Shown here: piece by piece, positions 1 to 4,734 of the stretch
Position numbering within the stretch: the first letter of the stretch is position 1
Layout of the letters: every line of letters starts with the position of its first letter
Assembly (NCBI GenBank): GCA_023249835.1
Contig: JAHFBY010000150.1
Location: 1-5,604, forward strand
DNA: 5,604 nt
Origin: Elusimicrobiota bacterium
Lineage (GTDB): Bacteria; Elusimicrobiota; Elusimicrobia; 2-02-FULL-39-32
Reading direction: 5' to 3'
The notes under the pieces: generated by a model
What the model was told of the DNA's origin: nothing
Database searches by the model: none
What the model saw: only the letters and a program-made list of their open reading frames with translations
Position numbers and translations under genes: made by a program

Positions 1-1
1 T

Positions 2-76
2 AAGTCGCGTGTCCCCAGAATCAATACACCAGGATATTGCTACAAGAGCGTGGCCATCGATATAAAATCGGGTTAA
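2..76 (+). pseudogene. Possible remnant of a Y1/RAYT-type transposase N-terminus
   Basis: The plus-strand frame from base 2 to the TAA at 74-76 reads SRVPRINTPGYCY within 24 residues. This resembles the R-x-x-RI-x-x-PG-x-x-Y opening of REP-associated and IS200-like Y1 transposases. The histidine and following residues expected next (HV..RG) are not present, and the frame stops soon after. With so few residues the resemblance may be chance. The rest of the 1-82 stretch downstream of mtgA shows no terminator. Confidence 0.18.
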
Positions 77-82
77 TTGAGG

Positions 83-967
83 TTAAGGGGATTCAGGAGA
101 ACCCTCTTCATCGTCTGCGGGACCGGATTCAATTTCATTGACAAAAGATTGGTTGTTTGTTTGGGGCGGGAGCTTGTTATTTCCCATGCTGATAGATGAT
201 ATTGAGACTGCGGAGGTTTCCGGCGCTTTGATTTGCGGCATACGCGAGATTAGGTTGGCCCGACGGCGGCGCATGAACGGGGTTTCCCGCAAAGGGCTCC
301 ATTTGCGCGGGCTCGGCAATATGGACGCCAGGGCTACGGACTCTTCTGTGGAAAGCACGGAAGCGCTTTTTCCATAGTAGTGGCGCGCGGCCGCTTCAAT
401 GCCGAATATCCCGTCCCCCCACTCCACGCAATTTAAATAGAGTTCCAAGATCCGCCGCTTCGTTAATACGGTTTCCAGCCAAACCGTAATGATCGCTTCC
501 TTAAGCTTGCGCAAGATATTTTTGGAAGGGGATAAATAGAGCGTGCGCGCCAACTGCTGGGTGAGGGTGCTGCCCCCATAGGCAAATTTTTTTCGCTGCC
601 AATTGATTTGAAACGCAATTTTAATTTGGTCGAAATCAAAACCAGAGTGTTGATAAAACGTGTCATCTTCCGCCAACAGCACCGCATGTACCAAGTTGGG
701 AGAAATGGAGCCAAGGTTCACCCAAACCCTCTTCGGCTTAAGCTCCCTACCTTTTTTTTGGGCTTGGCGGATACGCCTATGTATTAAAGAGGTGGTCTGC
801 GGGTTTTGTGTTTTAAGGCGCGGCACATAAGGCAGCCAACATAGGTATAGCGAAGGGCCAATCAAGCAGACCAAAACTATCCGCGCTAACCAGTTTAAAC
901 GCCCCCAAATTAACATACGGAAATTATGATAATTATTTGCTGCGGATTCTCTAGAGAACCTCTCCAT
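83..967 (-). CDS. mtgA: Monofunctional biosynthetic peptidoglycan transglycosylase (GT51)
   Basis: MtgA polymerises lipid II into glycan strands at the outer face of the cytoplasmic membrane and has no transpeptidase domain. The protein has 294 residues. A single N-terminal anchor lies at ~24-46 (LARIVLVCLIGPSLYLCW) after a short basic cytoplasmic tail. GT51 motifs appear in order: AEDDTFYQHSGFD (99-111) with catalytic Glu100, GGSTLTQQLARTLYL (131-145), RKLKE (153-157) with the second conserved Glu157, and KRRILELYLN (170-179) followed by EWGDGIFGIEAAARHYYGK. The last 50 residues (~245-294) fall outside the catalytic fold. They are rich in Ser, Pro, Asn and, at the very end, Asp/Glu, so the tail is probably disordered; the E. 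coli enzyme (~240 residues) lacks it. ATG 967 gives a plausible cytoplasmic tail but has no strong Shine-Dalgarno. Met18 (916) is an alternative start with none either. It is separated from pyrD by the MITE/antitoxin gap, so it may have its own promoter. Confidence 0.95.
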   Translation of the reverse strand: MERFSRESAANNYHNFRMLIWGRLNWLARIVLVCLIGPSLYLCWLPYVPRLKTQNPQTTSLIHRRIRQAQKKGRELKPKRVWVNLGSISPNLVHAVLLAEDDTFYQHSGFDFDQIKIAFQINWQRKKFAYGGSTLTQQLARTLYLSPSKNILRKLKEAIITVWLETVLTKRRILELYLNCVEWGDGIFGIEAAARHYYGKSASVLSTEESVALASILPSPRKWSPLRETPFMRRRRANLISRMPQIKAPETSAVSISSISMGNNKLPPQTNNQSFVNEIESGPADDEEGSPESP

Positions 968-1136
968 TTAAGACCCAATTAGGCCCTGTCTCCAGAATTG
1001 CCGGAATTAGTCCTAGCGGTCCAAAAGAACCCCTTTTTTGATGTACTCTTTAATGAGGGATTGATAAGGGATATGAATCGCGTTAGCCTTTTCCTTAACC
1101 AAATTTAAGAGATAATCGGGAAGGCGAATAGAGATA

Positions 1137-1165
1137 ATGATACACATTAAAACCGACGCTGTCAA
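1137..1165 (-). promoter_or_regulatory. Candidate sigma70-type promoter upstream of mtgA
   Basis: On the minus strand TTGACA (1160-1165) is followed after 17 bases by TATCAT (1137-1142), a 6/6 and 5/6 match at ideal spacing. Transcription would start near 1130, inside the antitoxin remnant, and lead into mtgA after a leader of about 160 bases. It could not express the 44-residue antitoxin frame from ATG 1147, which lies within the spacer. The -35 box shares three bases with the target-site duplication and would have existed before the insertion. A chance match inside former coding sequence is possible. Confidence 0.38.
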
Positions 1166-1170
1166 TGGGA
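1163..1170. repeat. Target-site duplication, left copy
   Basis: CAATGGGA abuts the left end of the 22-bp inverted repeat. It is identical to the copy abutting the right end, in direct orientation. Confidence 0.8.
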
Positions 1171-1261
1171 GTATCTCTTTAGTGTTTCGAGTAACTCCGA
1201 CGAGGACGTAAAATCCGAGTTTTTGCTCTCCGTCGATCCACTCGAAACACTAAAGAGATAC
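1171..1261. mobile_element. MITE-like non-coding element, 91 bp, with 22-bp perfect terminal inverted repeats
   Basis: The left end (1171-1192, beginning GTATCTCTTTAGTG) and the right end (1240-1261) are perfect inverted copies over 22 bases. They are separated by 47 bp of unique sequence with no coding capacity. Inside, CGACG (1198-1202) and CGTCG (1231-1235) can extend the fold imperfectly. The element is bounded exactly by CAATGGGA on each side, as expected for a target-site duplication. The element is too short to encode a transposase, so it must have been mobilised in trans. Eight-base duplications occur in several IS families, and the family is not identifiable here. The near-perfect ends suggest recent insertion. 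Transcribed, the arms would form a 22-bp hairpin. No T-tract follows, so an intrinsic terminator is unlikely. The insertion lies within the antitoxin remnant. Confidence 0.82.
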
Positions 1262-1269
1262 CAATGGGA
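1262..1269. repeat. Target-site duplication, right copy
   Basis: CAATGGGA directly follows the right terminal repeat. A third, 7-base match (CAATGGG) occurs by itself at 1291-1297. It is not adjacent to an element end, so I do not count it as a duplication copy. Confidence 0.8.
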
Positions 1270-1316
1270 TTATACACCTTGGAGACCAATCAATGGGGGC
1301 CACTCGTGACCGTCAG

Positions 1317-2393
1317 CTACATTACGCCCACGACTTCTGCAATGTTTTTAACCCCGTCTTTTGCCAATAGGTTTGCCAGGCCTTGCGCGATGTTGGCGGG
1401 CGTCCCCGGGCCGTTGTATATCCAGCCGGTGTAGAGTTGCACGAGAGTGGCGCCGGCTTTAATTTTGCGGTAGGCGTCTTCGGCGGTGAATATGCCTCCC
1501 ACGCCAATGATGATTGCTTTTTTCCCAACTTTACGATAGAGGGAACGCACCATTTCAGTGGATCTTTTTTCTAGCGGGCGACCGCTCAATCCGCCGGCTT
1601 GCGGCGCGACGTTGGGCACGTTTTCCCGAGAAAGGGTCGTGTTGGAGCAGATGAAATGAGCTTTGTTTTGCAGTACACAATCGATGATTGGGTCCAGTTC
1701 CGCCTCATTTAAATCAGGCGCGATTTTAACGCAAACAGGTTTTTCCGGAATATTTTTAGTTTGTGCCAAGGAACGGTTTTTGGCTTGGATTCCCGAAAGC
1801 AGGGGCTCGAGTTCCTTTTGCAGGCTGCGTAAACCAGGGGTGTTGGGCGAACTGACATTGACCGCGATATAATCGGCGAACGGCCAGAGCCGCTCCAAAC
1901 TATAAATGTAATCTTCTAAGGCAACGGATAATGGGGCGACTTTGCTTTTTCCAATATTTAGTCCCAACGGCAGTTGCGGAAGAGGCAATTGTGTTAAGGT
2001 GCGCGCGACCTCCGCAGCGCCCGGGTTATTGAACCCTAAACGGTTGATGAGCGCGGAGTATTCGGTCAGACGGAACAGGCGCGGGGACGGGTTTCCAGGT
2101 TGGGGGCGCGCTGTAACCGTGCCACATTCGATAAACCCAAAACCAAACGCGCTTAAGACCGGGTAGAGTTTACACTCTTTGTCAAAACCTGCGGCCAGGC
2201 CAATGGGGTTTTTGAACTCCTGGCCCCAAACCTGAACGCGCAATGAGGGGTAATCCGCTTTAAAATATCTTTGAATCCACGGGAGCAGCCATTGTGCGCT
2301 TTGCAAAGCGCGCAATGACCCAGTGGCGCAGTGGTGCGCAAATTCCGGATCCATGGCAAACAACAAAGGACGTATTAAGTTTTTATAAAGCAC
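1317..2393 (-). CDS. pyrD: Dihydroorotate dehydrogenase (quinone), class 2
   Basis: PyrD oxidises dihydroorotate to orotate, the fourth step of de novo pyrimidine synthesis. Class 2 enzymes sit on the inner face of the cytoplasmic membrane and pass electrons to quinone. The protein has 358 residues, against ~336 in E. coli. The N-terminal extension (~1-45, with PLLFAMDPEFAH) is the class 2 quinone-tunnel and membrane helix region. FMN and substrate motifs are AAGFDK (67-72), ECGTVTARPQPGNPSPR (89-105), NRLGFNN (117-123) and NVSSPNTPGLR (179-189). Ser182 is the catalytic base; class 1 enzymes have Cys there. Further motifs are VKIAPDL (222-228), NTTLSR (251-256), GGLSGRPL (267-274), GVGGIF (297-302) and YTG (321-323). 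The start is GTG at 2393, 9 bases after the HEAT stop and without a visible Shine-Dalgarno, so coupling to the upstream gene is likely. The start is supported by alignment of the N-terminal helix with other class 2 enzymes. This is the last intact gene before the MITE. Confidence 0.96.
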   Translation of the reverse strand: MLYKNLIRPLLFAMDPEFAHHCATGSLRALQSAQWLLPWIQRYFKADYPSLRVQVWGQEFKNPIGLAAGFDKECKLYPVLSAFGFGFIECGTVTARPQPGNPSPRLFRLTEYSALINRLGFNNPGAAEVARTLTQLPLPQLPLGLNIGKSKVAPLSVALEDYIYSLERLWPFADYIAVNVSSPNTPGLRSLQKELEPLLSGIQAKNRSLAQTKNIPEKPVCVKIAPDLNEAELDPIIDCVLQNKAHFICSNTTLSRENVPNVAPQAGGLSGRPLEKRSTEMVRSLYRKVGKKAIIIGVGGIFTAEDAYRKIKAGATLVQLYTGWIYNGPGTPANIAQGLANLLAKDGVKNIAEVVGVM

Positions 2394-2402
2394 GCGTTTA
2401 AA

Positions 2403-3475
2403 CTACTGCTGAAGCTTAATGGCGGCAATTGCTTTTTTAGCTAAAAAACGAATGTCTGGATTGGGATCGTCTTGCGCCACCTTTTCGAGAAATGGAACCA
2501 TCTTAGGCGATGAGGCTTTTTCTAATTGTTCAATGGCATAAGAACGAATGGACTTTTCCGGATCGTTCAAGGCTTGCGCAAAGACATCCAAAGATGCGTC
2601 ACTTTTCTCAAAACTCGCTAATGCCTCCAACGCGCTATGCCGCACGTCCGGCTCCTTATCCGTTGCCAATGATTTTAATATCGGAAGGCCGACCGGATTG
2701 CGCGATTTCCCTAAAGAAACGCAAAAACTGGAACGGACCTCAGGGTCGGGATCGCGGCTGGAAATGGACAAACCGGCAAACTCGCGCGCCCCATTTTTCA
2801 ATCGCGCTAAAAGCGGCCCTAAATGCAGGGCCGCGCGCCGACGAATTTCCACGGTGGGGTTCTGCAAAGCTAAGAAAAGTTTTTCTTGCCCTTCAGGTTC
2901 GGACACTCCCTGCTCCACTAACATAAGCGCGGCCAACATTTGATTTTGGTCATAGCGGTCTTTGGTTTGCACCTTTCGGCATATTTTTTTCAAACTTCTC
3001 CGGTATTCAGAGAACTGATTGAATAAGGAAAGTTGATTTAACGCTAAGTAACGGTTAGTGTCGTCTTGATCATTCAGGGCCGCTTTGCGATAAAAGGAAA
3101 AACCTTCGTCGCGGCGAGCGAAGAGACCGGCTAATTGAACGAGCAACGCGCGCCGAACGTTCGGCTCCTTTTCCCGGTTGTATAAGGAGCGCAGGCTGTC
3201 GGCAGCTTCAGCGCCGCCAAGCTCACCTAAAGTTTGGGCCATTAAGATGCGCAACTCAGGGTTAGGATCGCGGGCAAACTTTGTCATGGCCCCAACGATC
3301 TCGCTAAAACGAAAGTTGCGCAAGCTCCGGCGCGCGGACATTTGGGTTTCAAGGTCCTCAGACTTCAAGTCTTTCATCACGTCTTTGGCCGAGCGCGCTT
3401 TAGCCGCCAAAGGCGAACCGGCAAAAGCTAAACACAAAAACGCCAACCCAAGAAGGGTTCCGATGTTAAACGCAT
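2403..3475 (-). other. Putative exported HEAT-repeat protein, module of the fused frame
   Basis: The function is unknown; this looks like a protein-interaction scaffold. In the fused numbering it spans residues ~129-482. A hydrophobic segment, IGTLLGLAFLCLAFAG, is followed by SPLAAKA, which looks like a signal peptide with an Ala-rich cleavage region. The rest is a helical-repeat solenoid. Its recurring Asp/Glu-Pro-x-x-(V/I/L)-Arg turn occurs at DPNPELR (195), EKEPNVR (227), NPTVEIR (331), DPDPEVR (367), DKEPDVR (398), DPEKSIR (430) and DPNPDIR (462). Degenerate copies lie near 165-180 and 262-272. This is the PBS-lyase-like HEAT type. As sequenced, the ATG at 3475 enters a frame that stops after 15 codons. 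With one added T it would read Met-Arg-Phe-Asn-Ile-Gly and join this module, giving a ~356-residue secreted protein overlapping the cdd stop. No enzymatic motif is visible. Confidence 0.75.
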
Positions 3476-3851
3476 AGGGCAAGAGTTCCGTGATTTTTTT
3501 TGCCAAGGTTTGACCGCGCGGGCCGATCATTTCCACTCGCGCCTCAGGACCAAACTCCAAGAGCACTTGCAGGCAAGCGCCGCACGGCGTCAACGTTTTT
3601 TTAGCCTCGCCGCTAAAAATAGCAATGCGCTGAATTTTTTTCTCACCGCTGCCAACGGCCTGGACCACAGCGCTGCGTTCTGCGCAAATCGTCAAACCAT
3701 ATGAAGCGTTTTCCACGTTGCACCCGGTATAGATTTTTCCGCTTCCTGCGACCAACGCCGCCCCGACTTTAAACCGAGAATAAGGAGCGTACGCGCGCCG
3801 GGACGCGGCTTGCGCGGCCCGCATGAGAGGATCTTGTTTTTTTAATGGCAT
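2403..3851 (-). CDS. Cytidine deaminase joined in frame to a HEAT-repeat protein (apparent fusion, likely from a 1-base deletion)
   Basis: As sequenced this is one 482-residue frame. Residues 1-128 are a complete cytidine deaminase ending at the family's usual LLPYAF terminus. Residues 129-150 are strongly hydrophobic and resemble a bacterial signal peptide. Residues ~155-482 are HEAT repeats. A cytoplasmic tetrameric deaminase with an export signal in mid-chain followed by a secreted-type repeat domain is an odd architecture. I infer that two overlapping genes were fused by loss of one T in the run at 3468-3470. The two parts are described separately below. The ATG at 3851 is separated by only 1 base from the mtnP stop and has no strong Shine-Dalgarno, so translation is probably coupled. 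The stop TAG lies 9 bases before pyrD. The reading frame is certain. Whether the cell makes one fused or two separate proteins is open. Confidence 0.85.
   Translation of the reverse strand: MPLKKQDPLMRAAQAASRRAYAPYSRFKVGAALVAGSGKIYTGCNVENASYGLTICAERSAVVQAVGSGEKKIQRIAIFSGEAKKTLTPCGACLQVLLEFGPEARVEMIGPRGQTLAKKITELLPYAFNIGTLLGLAFLCLAFAGSPLAAKARSAKDVMKDLKSEDLETQMSARRSLRNFRFSEIVGAMTKFARDPNPELRILMAQTLGELGGAEAADSLRSLYNREKEPNVRRALLVQLAGLFARRDEGFSFYRKAALNDQDDTNRYLALNQLSLFNQFSEYRRSLKKICRKVQTKDRYDQNQMLAALMLVEQGVSEPEGQEKLFLALQNPTVEIRRRAALHLGPLLARLKNGAREFAGLSISSRDPDPEVRSSFCVSLGKSRNPVGLPILKSLATDKEPDVRHSALEALASFEKSDASLDVFAQALNDPEKSIRSYAIEQLEKASSPKMVPFLEKVAQDDPNPDIRFLAKKAIAAIKLQQ
3468..3851 (-). other. cdd: Cytidine deaminase module of the fused frame (residues 1-128)
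   Basis: Cytidine deaminase hydrolyses cytidine and deoxycytidine to uridine and deoxyuridine in pyrimidine salvage, usually as a small cytoplasmic homotetramer with one Zn per subunit. Visible hallmarks are AYAPYSRFKVGAAL (20-33), the substrate-binding CNVENAS (44-50), and TICAER, with zinc ligand Cys56 and proton-shuttle Glu58. PCGAC supplies zinc ligands Cys90 and Cys93. The module is 128 residues, normal for the ~130-residue class, and ends in ELLPYAF as in free-standing enzymes. No active-site residue is missing, so the module should be functional. If one T were restored at 3468-3470, the codon after Phe128 would be TAA, ending the protein exactly there. It lies between MTA phosphorylase and pyrD, in keeping with a nucleoside-salvage operon. 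Confidence 0.93.
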
Positions 3852-3852
3852 C

Positions 3853-4734
3853 TTATTTATGATATTTGCCGATGATCAGGTCCAATTTTTTGCGCGTTGC
3901 CTTGTTAAACGCTTTGGGATTGGTCATGACCGCAAACCGCGCTGCGCTTGCGCATTCGCAACTCCTCTGCCGCACTAAACCGGGCAGCGCGTTTTTTATT
4001 AATTGTTTGACGTGGGCCACGTTAGAATGAATGGTTCTAACCACCTTTTCTACGCTTACCTCCTCGTCGTCTTTCCAAACGTCGTAATCCGTTACCAAGC
4101 CCACCGTGGCGTAACAGAGTTCGGCCTCTCTAGCTAACCGCGCTTCCGGAAGGTTAGTCATGCCGATGATGGAAAATCCTAGCTGCCGCCAAACTTGGGA
4201 TTCCGCCTTGGTGGAGAACGCCGGGCCTTCAATGATGACGAACGTGCCGCCCAGGTGTATGGGGTTCTCCAGGCTCTTGCCCGCGGCGTAGAGGTTTTGG
4301 CTCAACGCTTGGCAATAGGGATGGGCGAAGGTGACGTGGCCAACAATCCCTTCCCCATAAAAAGTAGACCCAGGCCGGTTTTGAGTGCGGTCAAAAAGCT
4401 GGTCAGGAATAACGAAGTGTTTGGGGGCGAGCTCCTCTTTGAGCGAACCGCACGCGGAAACCGACAACACCTGCTCCACGCCAATGGACTTGAGCGCCCA
4501 AATATTAGCGCGGGAATTAATTTCTGAGGGCAAGATCACGTGCCCGCGCCCATGTCTGGGCAAGAAAGCCACATCCACGCCTTCCAGCGTTCCCACCACG
4601 ATAGAGTCCGACGGGTTCCCGAACGGCGTTTTTACTTTGATCTCTTTTAAATTTTTAATGCCCTCGATCTCATAGACCCCGCTGCCGCCAATGACGCCAA
4701 CCGTAGCCAACACCTTGCTTTTAATTTTCGCCAT
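3853..4734 (-). CDS. mtnP: S-methyl-5'-thioadenosine phosphorylase (MTAP/MtnP, PNP family 2)
   Basis: This enzyme splits 5'-methylthioadenosine with phosphate into adenine and 5-methylthioribose-1-phosphate, clearing the polyamine by-product and feeding methionine and adenine salvage. The protein has 293 residues. Phosphate-site elements are GGSG (16-19), RHG (60-62) and SACGSL (93-98). NSRANIWALK (73-82) is a family signature, and EGP at 169-171 is followed by FSTKAES. Met192-Thr193 and TDYD (215-218) lie in the nucleoside site. Aspartates at the TDYD position favour 6-aminopurines, which separates MTAP from guanosine/inosine-type PNP, where an Asn is found. A C-terminal Cys-x-Cys (259, 261) is also known in some archaeal and bacterial MTAPs. 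A frame from TTG at 4755 would be 7 codons longer. I chose ATG 4734 because AAAGGAG sits 5 bases upstream of it, and homologues also begin just before VGVIGGSG. It overlaps recJ by 14 bases and ends 1 base before the deaminase ATG. Confidence 0.93.
   Translation of the reverse strand: MAKIKSKVLATVGVIGGSGVYEIEGIKNLKEIKVKTPFGNPSDSIVVGTLEGVDVAFLPRHGRGHVILPSEINSRANIWALKSIGVEQVLSVSACGSLKEELAPKHFVIPDQLFDRTQNRPGSTFYGEGIVGHVTFAHPYCQALSQNLYAAGKSLENPIHLGGTFVIIEGPAFSTKAESQVWRQLGFSIIGMTNLPEARLAREAELCYATVGLVTDYDVWKDDEEVSVEKVVRTIHSNVAHVKQLIKNALPGLVRQRSCECASAARFAVMTNPKAFNKATRKKLDLIIGKYHK

Larger units (their letters stand above)
1013..1303 (-). pseudogene. CopG/BrnA-like ribbon-helix-helix antitoxin remnant, interrupted by a MITE
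   Basis: Antitoxins of this type form ribbon-helix-helix dimers that bind their own operator and a partner toxin. The surviving uninterrupted frame runs from ATG 1147 to TAG 1013, 44 residues. It contains IIISIRLPDYLL (a beta strand then the first helix) and IPYQSLIKEYI, the IRLP...PYQSLIK pattern of the CopG/BrnA-type antitoxins. Remove the 91-bp insertion plus one 8-bp repeat copy (99 bp) and the frame joins upstream to IDWSPRCIIPL. The IDWS stretch precedes the RHH domain in these antitoxins. The pre-insertion frame from GTG 1303 would give 63 residues. An in-frame TGA lies at 1313-1315, and the usual N-terminal ~25-30 residues are missing. The insertion adds a TAG four codons into the element. 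No Shine-Dalgarno precedes either start. No toxin gene is visible; pyrD ends 13 bases upstream. The family call is from pattern recognition; the reconstruction is direct from sequence. Confidence 0.62.
968..1316. other. Intergenic gap pyrD-mtgA
   Basis: These 349 bases hold the antitoxin remnant (1013-1303), the 91-bp MITE inside it and the candidate promoter. The remaining 45 bases (968-1012), between the remnant stop and mtgA, contain a small imperfect palindrome, AATTGCCGGAATT (996-1008), and the motif TGTCTCCAGAATT (987-999). No terminator with a T-tract was found. Confidence 0.7.

Noticed and set aside
138..377. Plus-strand 79-codon frame opposite mtgA
   Set aside because: It is antisense to the conserved glycosyltransferase, with no recognisable motif or ribosome-binding site.
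1171..1261. Rho-independent terminator between pyrD and mtgA
   Set aside because: The stem is strong, but the 47-base loop is far too long and no T-tract follows on either strand. The exact flanking direct repeats favour a transposed element.
1171..1261. Integron attC site
   Set aside because: No RYYYAAC/GTTRRRY core boxes. The arms are perfectly complementary without the typical extrahelical bases, and flanking 8-bp duplications are not expected for a cassette.
1269..1274. TATAAT as the promoter of the antitoxin remnant
   Set aside because: The only TTGATT-like -35 is just 13 bases away, and the bases encode residues of the reconstructed antitoxin (CII), so coding origin is the simpler reading.
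2510..2943. Plus-strand frames of 131-138 codons opposite the HEAT repeats
   Set aside because: They are shadow frames of a repetitive, GC-biased coding sequence. They overlap each other in different frames and resemble no known protein.
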